DNA from: CAIWHR01 sp963836265
Lineage (GTDB): Bacteria; Pseudomonadota; Gammaproteobacteria; Burkholderiales; Casimicrobiaceae
NCBI GenBank assembly: GCA_963836265.1
Contig: CAWIIO010000005.1
Span: forward strand, 248,001 to 312,000
Reading direction: 5' to 3'
Length of the DNA stretch: 64,000 bases
A program made the position numbers and the translations under genes. Below are positions 25,377 to 34,842 of the stretch, piece by piece. Numbering within the stretch: position 1 is the stretch's first letter; each line of letters opens with the position of its first letter. Under the pieces are notes generated by a model. It made no database searches and was not told the origin of the DNA. It saw nothing but the letters and a program-made list of their open reading frames with translations.

Positions 25377-26561
25377 ATGACCAATGACCCGGTTGTCATC
25401 GTCGGCGCGGCACGAACGCCGCTGGGCGGGTTTCAGGGCGACTTCGCCGCGCTTTCGGCGAGCGATCTCGGCGCCGTCGCGATCCGCGCGGCGGTGGAGC
25501 GTGCGGGGCTCGAACCGGCCGATGTCGATAAAGTGATCTTCGGCTGCGTTCTGCCGGCGGGGCAGGGACAGGCGCCCGCACGGCAGGCCGCGATCAAGGC
25601 GGGACTGCCGCTGGCCACCGGCTGCACGACGGTCAACAAGATGTGCGGCTCGGCGATGGAGGCCGCGATGCTCGCGCACGACGCGCTCATCGCCGGCACG
25701 AGCGAGCTCATCGTCGCCGGCGGAATGGAGAGCATGTCGAGCGCGCCCTACCTGCTGCCGAAGGCGCGCGCCGGGTACCGGATGGGACATCAGGTCGTGC
25801 AGGACCACATGTTCCTCGACGGTCTCGAGGACGCCTACGACAAGGGCCGGCTGATGGGGACGTTTGCCGAGGACTGCGCGGCGAAATACGGCTTCACGCG
25901 CGAGGCGCAGGACGCCTTTGCGCTTGCTTCGCTCGCTCGCGCGCTCGCCGCGAACAACGACGGCACGTTCGCGTGGGAAACCGCGCCGGTGACGGTGCCG
26001 AGCCGCAAGGGCGACGCCGTGATCGGCAAGGACGAACAGCCGGCGAAGGCCTCCCCCGACAAGATCCCGACGCTCAAGCCCGCGTTCCGCAAGGACGGCA
26101 CGGTGACGGCCGCCAACTCGAGCTCGATTTCCGACGGCGCCGCGGCGCTCGTGCTGATGCGGCGCTCGACCGCCGAGGGACGCGGATTGAAGCCGCTCGC
26201 CGTCATCGTGGGTCACGCGACCCATGCGCAGGAGCCGGGCTGGTTCACGACCGCGCCCGTTGGCGCCATCGAAAAGCTGTATCGGAAGACCGGCTGGACC
26301 ACGAAGGACGTGGACCTCTTCGAGATCAACGAGGCCTTCGCCGTCGTGACGATGGCGGCGATGAACGATCACGGCATCGCGCATGAGGTCGTCAACGTCC
26401 ACGGCGGAGCGTGTGCGCTCGGCCACCCGATCGGGGCATCGGGCGCGCGGATCGTGGTCACGCTGCTCGGCGCGCTGCGCAAGCACCACCGGAAGCGCGG
26501 CGTCGCGTCACTCTGCATCGGCGGCGGCGAGGCGACCGCGATGGCGATCGAGCGGGTTTAG
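25377..26561 (+). CDS. Acetyl-CoA C-acyltransferase (thiolase)
   Basis: This 394-residue thiolase has the nucleophile cysteine in NKMCGSAM (C90), the GHPIGASGAR histidine (H350) and the second active cysteine in CIGGGEA (C380). Such enzymes interconvert two acetyl-CoA with acetoacetyl-CoA. In this cluster it can split acetoacetyl-CoA made from the acetoacetate product of leucine breakdown, or feed PHA synthesis by phaC a few kilobases away. It starts 15 bases after liuA, so it is cotranscribed. Confidence 0.92.
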   Translation: MTNDPVVIVGAARTPLGGFQGDFAALSASDLGAVAIRAAVERAGLEPADVDKVIFGCVLPAGQGQAPARQAAIKAGLPLATGCTTVNKMCGSAMEAAMLAHDALIAGTSELIVAGGMESMSSAPYLLPKARAGYRMGHQVVQDHMFLDGLEDAYDKGRLMGTFAEDCAAKYGFTREAQDAFALASLARALAANNDGTFAWETAPVTVPSRKGDAVIGKDEQPAKASPDKIPTLKPAFRKDGTVTAANSSSISDGAAALVLMRRSTAEGRGLKPLAVIVGHATHAQEPGWFTTAPVGAIEKLYRKTGWTTKDVDLFEINEAFAVVTMAAMNDHGIAHEVVNVHGGACALGHPIGASGARIVVTLLGALRKHHRKRGVASLCIGGGEATAMAIERV

Positions 26562-26569
26562 GGTCCTGG

Positions 26570-27196
26570 ATGGTGCCCGCCGCCAGCTGGCTGCTGTTCT
26601 GCGTCGCGTGTGCCGCGCTCGCGGCGACACCCGGTCCCAACTTGCTTTATCTCTTGTCGCGCACGCTGGTCCAGGGCCGCCCGGCGGGCCTCGTTTCGCT
26701 CGCGGGCACCGAGACTGGGCTCGCCGTCCATGTGCTGGCGGCGGCGCTCGGCCTTTCCGCGCTCCTCGCGGCAGTCCCGGCCGCGTACGAAGCGGTTCGC
26801 TGGGCCGGCGCCGGCTACCTCGCCTGGCTCGCGTGGCAGACGTGGCGCGCCCCCACGGCGACGACGAACGGCGCGCCGCCGCCGGCGCCGATGTGGCGGC
26901 TGTATCGCGACGGTGTGGTGACCGGCGTTCTCAATCCCAAGGTCGCGCTGTTCCAGCTCGCGTTGTTCCCGCAGTTCGTCGACCCCGCGCACGGGAGCGT
27001 CCTCGCTCAAAGCCTGGTGCTCGGCGCCACCGAGCTCGCGATCGTGTTCATGTTCGATGCATCGTGCGTGCTCGCCGCTGCCGGAGTGCGCTCGTGGCTC
27101 GACACGCGTCCCGGCTTCTCGCGCTGGTCGAAACGCGCGCTGTCCGGCATCTTTGCTGCGCTCGCGGTGAGGCTCGCGCTGGAAGAGCGGCATTGA
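26570..27196 (+). CDS. LysE/RhtB-family amino-acid exporter
   Basis: This 208-residue inner-membrane protein has about six hydrophobic segments. The early conserved motif ATPGPNLLYLLSRTLVQGRPAGL is followed by the GxLNPKVALFQLALFPQFVDP signature of LysE-type translocators. The family exports amino acids or related metabolites. Here, between a thiolase and an acyl-CoA dehydrogenase in a leucine degradation cluster, it may move a branched-chain amino acid or a by-product, which is not shown by sequence. It begins eight bases after the thiolase stop. Confidence 0.87.
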   Translation: MVPAASWLLFCVACAALAATPGPNLLYLLSRTLVQGRPAGLVSLAGTETGLAVHVLAAALGLSALLAAVPAAYEAVRWAGAGYLAWLAWQTWRAPTATTNGAPPPAPMWRLYRDGVVTGVLNPKVALFQLALFPQFVDPAHGSVLAQSLVLGATELAIVFMFDASCVLAAAGVRSWLDTRPGFSRWSKRALSGIFAALAVRLALEERH

Positions 27197-27232
27197 GCAC
27201 GCCACTCACCTTCGTCCCCGCGTAATCGCGCG

Positions 27233-28366
27233 ATGCTGCTCACCGAAACCCAGCGGCTGATCCGCGACACGATCCGCGCTTTCGCGCAGGATCGCCTTCT
27301 GCCTTCCGCCGCGCGCTGGGATCGGGAGCATCATTTCCCGCGCGAAGAGCTCGCCGCACTCGGCGCGTTGGGCGCGCTCGGCGTCGTCACGCCCGAGCGC
27401 TGGGGCGGCGCCGGCCTCGACTACGTTTCGCTCGCCGTCGCGCTGGAGGAGATCGCCGCCGGCGATGGCGCCACGTCCACGATCGTCAGTGTACAGAACT
27501 CGGTCGTGTGCGGACCGATCCAGGCGTTCGGCACCGACGCGCAGAAGGAAAGGTATCTGAAGCCGCTCGCGCGCGGCGAAGCCCTCGGTTGCTTCTGCCT
27601 GAGCGAGCCTCACGTCGGTTCCGACGCCGGGGCCATCGCGACGCGGGCGGAACGGCACGGCGATCATTACGCTCTGAACGGCGTGAAGCAGTTCATCACG
27701 ACCGGCAAGAATGCCGACGTCGCCGTCGTTTTCGCCGTGACCGACAGGGCGGCTGGCAAGAAAGGCATCTCGGCCTTCGTGGTCGACACGAAGACTCCCG
27801 GCTACGTCGTCGCGCGGGTCGAGGAAAAGCTCGGCCAGCGCGCCTCCGACACCGCGCAGATCGTGTTCGAGAACTGCAAGGTGCCGGCGTCGGGCTTGTT
27901 GGGGCGTGAAGGCGAGGGCTACCGGATCGCGCTCGCGAATCTCGAGGCAGGCCGCATCGGCATCGCCGCCCAAGCGGTCGGGATGGCGCGTGCCGCGTTC
28001 GACGCCGCGCTCGCCTACGCGCGCGAACGCACGAGCTTCGGCAAGCCGTTGACCGAGCATCAGGCGGTCAACTTCAAGCTCGCGGACATGGCGACCCAGG
28101 TTGACGTAGCGCGCCAGATGGTCTGGCACGCCGCCGCTTTGCGGGACGCCGGGCAATCGTGCCTGAAAGAGGCGTCGATGGCGAAGCTCTTCGCCTCCGA
28201 AATGGCCGAGCGCGTGTGCTCGGACGCAATCCAGATCCATGGCGGCTATGGATACGTCGGCGACTTTCCGGTGGAAAGGCTCTATCGCGACGTGCGCGTC
28301 TGCCAGATCTACGAAGGCACGAGCGAGATCCAGCGACTGGTGATCGGCCGCGCGATCGCCGGCTGA
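27233..28366 (+). CDS. Acyl-CoA dehydrogenase (short/branched-chain type)
   Basis: The 377-residue FAD dehydrogenase has the usual catalytic glutamate near the C-terminus in YEGTSEIQRLVIGR (E361), the CLSEPHVGSDAGA substrate/FAD motif and QIHGGYGYVGDFPVERLYRDVR. It differs from LiuA in active-site position and resembles butyryl- or 2-methylbutyryl-type enzymes. A second dehydrogenase in a liu cluster suggests handling of another branched or short acyl-CoA, for example from isoleucine or valine; the substrate cannot be told from sequence. Confidence 0.88.
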   Translation: MLLTETQRLIRDTIRAFAQDRLLPSAARWDREHHFPREELAALGALGALGVVTPERWGGAGLDYVSLAVALEEIAAGDGATSTIVSVQNSVVCGPIQAFGTDAQKERYLKPLARGEALGCFCLSEPHVGSDAGAIATRAERHGDHYALNGVKQFITTGKNADVAVVFAVTDRAAGKKGISAFVVDTKTPGYVVARVEEKLGQRASDTAQIVFENCKVPASGLLGREGEGYRIALANLEAGRIGIAAQAVGMARAAFDAALAYARERTSFGKPLTEHQAVNFKLADMATQVDVARQMVWHAAALRDAGQSCLKEASMAKLFASEMAERVCSDAIQIHGGYGYVGDFPVERLYRDVRVCQIYEGTSEIQRLVIGRAIAG

Positions 28367-28391
28367 AACCGCAGCTCCGGAGGCTAACTCG

Positions 28392-28997
28392 ATGGCCGCG
28401 CCGATCGACTTCCATTTCGACTTTTCGTCGCCGTACGGCTATCTCGCATCGCGGAAGATCGAAGCGCTGGCCGCGAAGCACGGCCGCGCGGTCGACTGGC
28501 GGCCGATGTTGCTCGGCGTCGTCTTCAGGCACGTCGGCACGGCGCCGCTCGTCGATTACCCGTTGAAGGGCGACTATTCGAGGCGCGACATGCAGCGAAG
28601 CGCCCGTTTCCACGGCATCGCCGATTTTCGGATGCCCTCGCGGTTTCCGATCCCGACGCAGGCGGCGGCGCGCCTCGTGATGTGGCAGAAGGCGACGGAT
28701 CCCGCGCTCGCGGCGCGACTTGCCAAGGCGCTCTTCCGCGCGTATTGGGTCGACGACGTCGACATTTCGGCGCCGGAGGCGGCGGCGGCGGTCGTGGCGA
28801 AGGACGGCGTCGATGCCGCCGTCGCGCGCGCGGCGATCGACGACCCGGCGATCAAGGAGGCGCTCAAGCGCGAAGTGGATGGCGCGATCGCGCGCGGCGT
28901 GTTCGGGTCGCCTTTCGTCTTCGTCGACGAAGAGCCTTTCTGGGGGCTCGATCGTTTCGAGCAGATCGACAGGTGGCTCGCGACCGGCGGGTTCTAG
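28392..28997 (+). CDS. 2-hydroxychromene-2-carboxylate isomerase-like DsbA-fold protein, first copy
   Basis: This 201-residue kappa-GST/DsbA-fold protein has the N-terminal motif FHFDFSSPYGYLASRKIE, where a serine stands at the thioredoxin active-site position, and the C-terminal ARGVFGSPFVFVDEEPFWGLDRF. The family includes NahD, a glutathione-dependent isomerase of naphthalene breakdown, but most members near acyl-CoA genes are uncharacterised. No naphthalene pathway is present here. GGAGG lies ahead of the ATG. A second member lies at 37003. Confidence 0.85.
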   Translation: MAAPIDFHFDFSSPYGYLASRKIEALAAKHGRAVDWRPMLLGVVFRHVGTAPLVDYPLKGDYSRRDMQRSARFHGIADFRMPSRFPIPTQAAARLVMWQKATDPALAARLAKALFRAYWVDDVDISAPEAAAAVVAKDGVDAAVARAAIDDPAIKEALKREVDGAIARGVFGSPFVFVDEEPFWGLDRFEQIDRWLATGGF

Positions 28998-29020
28998 GAC
29001 ATAGAGTGAACGGGCCTCCG

Positions 29021-29656
29021 ATGACCGAATACACGCTCCACTGCTTCGCGCAATCCGGCAATGCCTACAAGCCGGCGCTCATGCTCGAGCTCGCCGATGC
29101 CGACTGGGCGCCGCGCTTCGTCGATTATTTCGGGGGCGAGACGCGCACTCCCGCCTATCGCACGGTCAATGCGATGGGCGAGGCGCCCGTGCTCGAGCAT
29201 CGCGGCCTGCGGCTGTCGCAATCGGGCGTGATCCTCGATTATCTCGCCGAGAAACTCGGCAAGTTCGGCCCCGCCGATGCGGCGGAGCGACGCGAGATCC
29301 TGCGCTGGCTCCTGTGGGACAACCACAAGCTCACGAGCTACACGGCGACCTACCGTTTCATGCGGACCTTCACGAAGGATGCGAATCCGGCGGTGCTGGA
29401 CGTGTTTCGCGGCCGCGCCGAAACGGCGTGGGGCGTGCTCGATACGCATCTCGCCGATCGCCGTTATATTGTCGGCGAGCGGCTGACGATCGCCGATCTT
29501 TCCCTGTGCGGCTACCTGTTCTGGTCCGAGGAAATCGGCGTCGACTGGGACGCGTACCCGGGGATCCGCGGGTGGCTCGAGCGGATACGCTCCGAGCCGC
29601 GCTGGGTGCACCCGTACACGCTGATGCCGGGGCACCCGCTGCCGCCGCCCGCCTGA
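29021..29656 (+). CDS. Glutathione S-transferase family protein
   Basis: This 211-residue protein has an N-terminal thioredoxin-like GST domain (YTLHCFAQSGNAYKPALMLELA; the loop EAPVLEHRGLRLSQSGVILDYLAE contains the glutathione-binding SQS-type motif) and an all-helical C-terminal domain ending near LERIRSEPRW. It is cytosolic. It lies between the isomerase-like gene and liuB; with that protein it might form a glutathione-dependent side reaction or detoxification step in the cluster, which is inference. The ATG at 29021 lies 24 bases after the preceding stop. Confidence 0.86.
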   Translation: MTEYTLHCFAQSGNAYKPALMLELADADWAPRFVDYFGGETRTPAYRTVNAMGEAPVLEHRGLRLSQSGVILDYLAEKLGKFGPADAAERREILRWLLWDNHKLTSYTATYRFMRTFTKDANPAVLDVFRGRAETAWGVLDTHLADRRYIVGERLTIADLSLCGYLFWSEEIGVDWDAYPGIRGWLERIRSEPRWVHPYTLMPGHPLPPPA

Positions 29657-29668
29657 ACCGCATTCGTC

Positions 29669-31276
29669 ATGCCCGTCATCGAATCGAAACTCGATCCGCG
29701 CGACGCGACGTTCGCGAAGAACCGCGACGCGATGATCGGCCTCGTCGCCGATCTCAGGGCAAAGATTTCCGAGATCGAGCGAGGCGGCGGCGAAGGCCCA
29801 CGCGCGAAGCACGTCGCGCGCGGCAAGCTCCTGCCACGCGAGCGCATTCGGGCGCTGATCGACGCCGGGTCGCCATTTCTCGAGCTCTCGCAACTCGCCG
29901 CACACGCAATGTACGACGACAACATCGCGGCGGCGGGAATCATCACCGGCGTCGGACGCGTCGCCGGTCGCGAGTGCGTGATCGTCTGCAACGACGCAAC
30001 GGTGAAGGGAGGCACCTATTACCCGCTGACGGTGAAGAAGCACCTGCGCGCGCAGGACATCGCACGCGAGAACAACCTGCCGTGCATCTACCTCGTCGAT
30101 TCGGGCGGCGCCAACCTGCCGAACCAGATCGAGGTGTTTCCCGATCGCGACCACTTCGGGCGGATCTTCTACAACCAGGCGACGATGTCGGCGCAGGGGA
30201 TCCCCCAGATCGCGGTGGTGATGGGCTCGTGCACGGCGGGCGGCGCGTACGTGCCGGCGATGTCGGACGAGTCGATCATCGTCAAGGAGCAGGGGACGAT
30301 TTTCCTGGGCGGCCCGCCGCTCGTCAAAGCCGCCACCGGCGAGATCGTGTCGGCCGAGGAGTTGGGCGGCGCCGACGTTCACACCCGCGTCTCCGGGGTC
30401 GCCGATCATTTCGCGCTGAACGACCACCACGCGCTTGCGATCGCGCGCCGGATCGTCGGCCACCTGAATCGCCCGAAGCGGCTTGCGATGGAAGTGACGG
30501 AGCCGCTCGCCCCAAAATACGCTGCAGAAGAGATCTACGGCGTCATCAGCGCGGACATCAAGAAGCCCTACGACGTGCGCGAGGTGATCGCCCGCGTCGT
30601 CGACGGCAGCGATTTCGACGAATTCAAGGCCCGTTACGGCACGACGCTCGTCACGGGCTTCGCGCGGATCTGGGGCTATCCGGTGGGGATCGTCGCCAAC
30701 AACGGCATCCTCTTTTCCGAATCCGCGCTGAAGGGCGCGCACTTCATCGAACTTTGCGCGCAGCGCGGCGTTCCGCTCGTGTTCCTGCAGAACGTCACCG
30801 GCTTCATGGTCGGACAGAAATACGAGGCGGGCGGGATCGCCCGCGACGGCGCGAAGATGGTGACGGCGGTGTCGTGCGCGCAGGTGCCGAAGTTCACCGT
30901 GATCATCGGCGGCAGCTACGGCGCCGGCAACTACGGGATGTGCGGCCGCGCGTTCAACCCGCGCTTCCTGTGGATGTGGCCCAACGCGCGCATTTCGGTG
31001 ATGGGCGGCGAGCAGGCGGCGACGGTGCTGGCGACGGTCCGGCGCGATGCGATCGAGGCGAAGGGCGACATGTGGAGCGCTGCCGAGGAAGAAGCGTTCC
31101 GCGCCCCGATCCGCGCGCAGTACGAGCGGGAAGGGCACCCGTATTTCGCCAGCGCACGTCTCTGGGACGATGGCGTGATCGATCCGGTCGACACGCGCCG
31201 CATCCTCGCGCTCGCGATTTCGGCATCGCTCAACCGGCCGATCGAGCCGACGAAGTTCGGCGTGTTTCGCATGTGA
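29669..31276 (+). CDS. liuB: 3-methylcrotonyl-CoA carboxylase beta (carboxyltransferase) subunit
   Basis: This 535-residue carboxyltransferase moves CO2 from biotin on LiuD to 3-methylcrotonyl-CoA, making 3-methylglutaconyl-CoA. Family marks are the N-terminal RGKLLPRERIRALIDAGSPFLE, the acyl-CoA and biotin site loops GSCTAGGAYVPAMSDE and GGSYGAGNYGMCGRAF, and the close match of the C-terminus to MCC beta subunits (LWDDGVIDPVDTR). The partner alpha subunit lies 1.5 kb downstream, separated by liuC and a DUF4126 gene, all on one strand with small gaps. Confidence 0.95.
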   Translation: MPVIESKLDPRDATFAKNRDAMIGLVADLRAKISEIERGGGEGPRAKHVARGKLLPRERIRALIDAGSPFLELSQLAAHAMYDDNIAAAGIITGVGRVAGRECVIVCNDATVKGGTYYPLTVKKHLRAQDIARENNLPCIYLVDSGGANLPNQIEVFPDRDHFGRIFYNQATMSAQGIPQIAVVMGSCTAGGAYVPAMSDESIIVKEQGTIFLGGPPLVKAATGEIVSAEELGGADVHTRVSGVADHFALNDHHALAIARRIVGHLNRPKRLAMEVTEPLAPKYAAEEIYGVISADIKKPYDVREVIARVVDGSDFDEFKARYGTTLVTGFARIWGYPVGIVANNGILFSESALKGAHFIELCAQRGVPLVFLQNVTGFMVGQKYEAGGIARDGAKMVTAVSCAQVPKFTVIIGGSYGAGNYGMCGRAFNPRFLWMWPNARISVMGGEQAATVLATVRRDAIEAKGDMWSAAEEEAFRAPIRAQYEREGHPYFASARLWDDGVIDPVDTRRILALAISASLNRPIEPTKFGVFRM

Positions 31277-31284
31277 GAGGCAAC

Positions 31285-32157
31285 ATGGCCAAGGCAAGAA
31301 CGGCGGCAACGAAGCCGGCGGGCACGAAGGAAAGGGGATTGGCGGGTGGCAAGCCGGCCTATGCGACGCTCGCGGTTGCGATCGGCAACGGCGTCGCGCG
31401 GGTCGCACTCGCGCGGCCGGACGTCCACAATGCATTCGACGAGACGCTGATCGCCGAGTTGACGCGCGCGCTCGCGACGCTCGATGCCGATCCCGCCGTG
31501 CGCGCGGTCGTGCTCCATGGCGACGGGAAGAGCTTCTGCTCCGGCGCGGATCTCAACTGGATGAAGAAGATGGCGGGCTACGGCCACGCCGAGAACCTCG
31601 CCGACGCGAACGCGCTGGCGGCGATGCTAAGGACGCTCTACACGCTGTCGAAGCCGACGATCGCGCGCGTGCATGGCGCGGCCTACGGCGGCGGCGCCGG
31701 CCTGGTCGCGTGCTGCGACGTCGCGCTCGCGACGCAGGACGCGACGTTCGCCTTTTCCGAGACGAAACTGGGGCTCATTCCCGCGACGATCGGCCCGTAC
31801 GTGGTCGAGGCGATCGGGGCCCGGATGGCGCGGCGCTACTTTCTCACCGGCGAGCGCTTCGGTGCGGCCGAGGCGTACCGCATCGGCCTCGTTCACCACC
31901 TCGTCCTTCCCGAAGCGCTCGACGACCGGATCAACGAGCTGCTCGGCGCGCTCGTCATTGCCGGCCCGCAGGCACAGGCGCAGTCGAAGGCGCTGATCCG
32001 CGCGATCGCCAATCGGCCGATCGACGGCGCCGTGATCGCCGACACCGCGGCGCGGATCGCCACCGTTCGCGCGTCGCGCGAAGGGAAGGAGGGCGTCGCC
32101 GCGTTCCTCGGCAAACGCAAGCCGCCGTGGGTTCCTTCCGGCAGCGACCACGAATGA
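31285..32157 (+). CDS. liuC: Methylglutaconyl-CoA hydratase
   Basis: This crotonase-fold enzyme of 290 residues hydrates 3-methylglutaconyl-CoA to HMG-CoA. The oxyanion-hole motifs are SFCSGADLNWMKKM and HGAAYGGGAGLVACCDVALA, and the later glutamate is in FSETKLGLIPATIGPYV. An N-terminal extension of about 25 basic/Ala residues precedes the domain. The start chosen is the ATG nine bases after the liuB stop with AGAGGCA ahead. Its stop overlaps the next start as ATGA, so translation is probably coupled. Assignment to LiuC rests on this context plus family. Confidence 0.92.
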   Translation: MAKARTAATKPAGTKERGLAGGKPAYATLAVAIGNGVARVALARPDVHNAFDETLIAELTRALATLDADPAVRAVVLHGDGKSFCSGADLNWMKKMAGYGHAENLADANALAAMLRTLYTLSKPTIARVHGAAYGGGAGLVACCDVALATQDATFAFSETKLGLIPATIGPYVVEAIGARMARRYFLTGERFGAAEAYRIGLVHHLVLPEALDDRINELLGALVIAGPQAQAQSKALIRAIANRPIDGAVIADTAARIATVRASREGKEGVAAFLGKRKPPWVPSGSDHE

Positions 32158-32807
32158 ACACGATCCCCGGACTCGACTCGTTCGATACCTGGCAGCTCGT
32201 CGCGCTTGCGGCGGCGGTTGGCTGGGCGAGCGGGATTCGGCTGTACGCGGTGCTGTTCATTCTCGGCGGCCTCGGCTACCTGCACTGGATCGATCTTCCG
32301 GGCGGGCTCGCGACGCTCGCGCATCCGTGGGTGCTCGCCGCGTCGGGGTTCATGTTCTGCATTGAATTCTTCGCCGACAAGATTCCGGGCGTCGATACGC
32401 TCTGGGACACCGTTCACACGTTCATCCGCATCCCGGCCGGCGCCGCCCTGGCCGCGAGCGTGTTCGGCGATTCGTCGGCGGCCGCGACGCTCGCAGCAGC
32501 GATCCTCGGTGGCACGCTCGCCGCCGGCAGCCATTTCGCCAAGGCGGGCAGCCGCGCCGCGATCAACCTGTCGCCCGAGCCGTTCTCCAACTGGGCCGCC
32601 TCCTTCGGCGAAGAGTTCGCCGTCGGCGCAGTGCTGTGGCTCGCGTTTGCCTACCCGCTTGTCGCGATCGTCGTGCTCGCCGCGCTCGTGGCGTTCATGA
32701 TCTGGCTCATTCCGAAGGTGTGGCGCTTCATCGGCGCGCTTGTCGGCAGGATGACGGGACCGCGGCGGGATGCCGGGAGCGTCGGGAAGCCGCGCGCCGA
32801 TGTTTGA
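32154..32807 (+). CDS. DUF4126-family membrane protein
   Basis: This 217-residue inner-membrane protein has several hydrophobic segments (about 15-35, 55-75, 95-120, 160-185) and conserved loops ASGIRLY and CIEFFADKIPGVDTLWDTVHTFIRIPAGA. These place it in the DUF4126 family, whose function is unknown. It overlaps liuC by four bases and liuD by eight, so it is translated with the carboxylase genes. That suggests a link, such as transport or membrane placement, but nothing in the sequence names a substrate. Confidence 0.85.
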   Translation: MNTIPGLDSFDTWQLVALAAAVGWASGIRLYAVLFILGGLGYLHWIDLPGGLATLAHPWVLAASGFMFCIEFFADKIPGVDTLWDTVHTFIRIPAGAALAASVFGDSSAAATLAAAILGGTLAAGSHFAKAGSRAAINLSPEPFSNWAASFGEEFAVGAVLWLAFAYPLVAIVVLAALVAFMIWLIPKVWRFIGALVGRMTGPRRDAGSVGKPRADV

Positions 32808-34809
32808 CAAGCTTCTGATTGCGAACCGGGGCGAGATCGCCGTTCGCATCGCCCGCACCGCCCGCCGGATGGGCATTCGCACGGCGGCCGTCTATTCCGA
32901 TGCCGACGCCGATGCGTTGCACGTTGCCGCGTGCGACGAGGCGTATCGTCTCGGACCGCCGCCGCCGCGCGAGAGTTATCTGGATGGCGCGACGATCATC
33001 GCGATCGCGAAGAAATCGGGCGCCCAGGCGATCCACCCCGGCTACGGCTTCCTGTCCGAGAACGAGCTCTTCGCCGCCGCCTGCGCGCGCGCCGAACTCG
33101 TGTTCGTCGGACCGCCGCCGACGGCGATCGCGGCGATGGGCTCGAAAGCGGCCGCCAAGCGGATCATGGGGGCCGCCAACGTGCCACTCGTCCCGGGCTA
33201 TCACGGCGACGATCAGCGCGCCGAGCTTCTGGCGCGCGAGGCGGCGACGATCGGCTACCCGGTGCTGATCAAGGCGACGGCCGGCGGGGGCGGCAAGGGG
33301 ATGAAGATCGTCGAGCGTGCCTCGGAATTCGCCGCGGCCCTCGCCTCCGCACAACGCGAGGCGGAGGCCGCATTCGGCGACGACCGGGTGCTGATCGAGA
33401 AATACCTGATTGCGCCGCGCCACATCGAGATCCAGGTGTTCGCCGACACGCACGGCAACGCCGTTTACCTTTTCGAGCGCGACTGCTCGGTGCAGCGCCG
33501 CCACCAGAAGGTGCTCGAGGAAGCGCCGGCACCGGGAATGAAGCCCGCGCATCGGCGCGCGATGGGCAACACCGCGGTGGCTGCGGCGAGAGCCATCGGC
33601 TACGTTGGTGCCGGGACTGTCGAATTCATCGCCGCCGACACCTTCGCCCGCGACGGCGTGTTCTACTTCATGGAAATGAACACCCGGCTGCAAGTCGAAC
33701 ACCCGGTCACCGAGATGATCACGGGCGAGGACCTGGTCGAGTGGCAGCTGCGAGTCGCCGCCGGAGAGACGTTGCCGAAAGGGCAGGACGATCTCGTCAT
33801 GACCGGTCATGCGATCGAGGCGCGCCTCTATGCGGAGGATCCGGAGCGGGGTTTTCTGCCGTCGATCGGCAAGCTCGCGCATCTGTCGGCACCAACCACG
33901 GATGCGACCGTGCGCGTCGATACCGGGGTTCGTGCAGGTGACGAGATCTCGTCGTGGTACGACCCGCTGATCGCCAAGCTCATCGTTCGCGGCGAGGACC
34001 GCCCGGCGGCGCTGCGCCGGCTCGCCGAGTCGCTGGCGGCGTTCGAGATCGTCGGCGTCGCCACCAACGTCGGTTTCCTGCAGCGAGTCGTTGCGCACGA
34101 GGCCTTCGCGTCGGGCAACGTCGACACGGGCCTCATCGCGCGTTATCGCGAAGCGCTCTTTCCGGCGCCGACGCCCGCGTCGGACGAGGTTCTGCTCGCC
34201 GCTGCACTGGCCGAGGTCCGGTCGCTCGTCGCCGCCCGCGACGCGGCCGCGCCGGCGTCGGGCGATCCGCATTCGCCCTGGCAGGCAGTCGATCCGTGGT
34301 GGCCGGCAAGCGAAAGCCACGCGATCAACCTGGTGTACGGTGACGGCGACGCCCGCCGCGAGATCGCGGTGCGCCGCCATGGCCCCGCCTGGCGGGTGAC
34401 GCTGCCGACGCGCGAGACGGAGGCAACCGTGTCTGCGCACGACGGGCGGCTCGGCATCGCCGCGGCGGGGGCCGAGTTCCACGCGACCGTCGTCCCCCAC
34501 GGCGAGGAGCGGCACGTCTTCATCAAGGGCACGCAGCGGAAGCTCCTGCTGATCGATCCGCTCGCGCACGCGGGCGAGGAGGAGGTGCATGGCGGTCACC
34601 TGATGGCGCCGATGTCGGGCACCGTCGTCGCCGCGATGGTCAAGGTCGGCGACAAGGTCGACCGTGGCGCGCCGTTGATGATTCTCGAGGCGATGAAGAT
34701 GGAGCACACGATCGCCGCTCCCGCCGCGGGCGTCGTTCGAGCGGTCAACTACCGCGCCGGCGACCGCGTGAAGGAAGGCGAGGATCTCGTCGACATCGGC
34801 GATGCGTGA
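32800..34809 (+). CDS. liuD: 3-methylcrotonyl-CoA carboxylase alpha (biotin) subunit
   Basis: The 669-residue biotin carboxylase/biotin carrier protein makes carboxybiotin with ATP and bicarbonate for LiuB. The N-terminal domain opens FDKLLIANRGEIAVRIARTAR; the ATP-grasp glycine loop is KATAGGGGKGMKIV and the active region EMNTRLQVEHPVTEMITG. The C-terminal biotinyl domain has EAMKMEH with the biotin lysine K633. The ATG at 32800 is preferred because it begins at the domain; it overlaps the DUF4126 stop by eight bases. Confidence 0.95.
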   Translation: MFDKLLIANRGEIAVRIARTARRMGIRTAAVYSDADADALHVAACDEAYRLGPPPPRESYLDGATIIAIAKKSGAQAIHPGYGFLSENELFAAACARAELVFVGPPPTAIAAMGSKAAAKRIMGAANVPLVPGYHGDDQRAELLAREAATIGYPVLIKATAGGGGKGMKIVERASEFAAALASAQREAEAAFGDDRVLIEKYLIAPRHIEIQVFADTHGNAVYLFERDCSVQRRHQKVLEEAPAPGMKPAHRRAMGNTAVAAARAIGYVGAGTVEFIAADTFARDGVFYFMEMNTRLQVEHPVTEMITGEDLVEWQLRVAAGETLPKGQDDLVMTGHAIEARLYAEDPERGFLPSIGKLAHLSAPTTDATVRVDTGVRAGDEISSWYDPLIAKLIVRGEDRPAALRRLAESLAAFEIVGVATNVGFLQRVVAHEAFASGNVDTGLIARYREALFPAPTPASDEVLLAAALAEVRSLVAARDAAAPASGDPHSPWQAVDPWWPASESHAINLVYGDGDARREIAVRRHGPAWRVTLPTRETEATVSAHDGRLGIAAAGAEFHATVVPHGEERHVFIKGTQRKLLLIDPLAHAGEEEVHGGHLMAPMSGTVVAAMVKVGDKVDRGAPLMILEAMKMEHTIAAPAAGVVRAVNYRAGDRVKEGEDLVDIGDA

Positions 34810-34842
34810 CGCGGGAAACTGCCTCGCCGGGATCGCGCTCGG

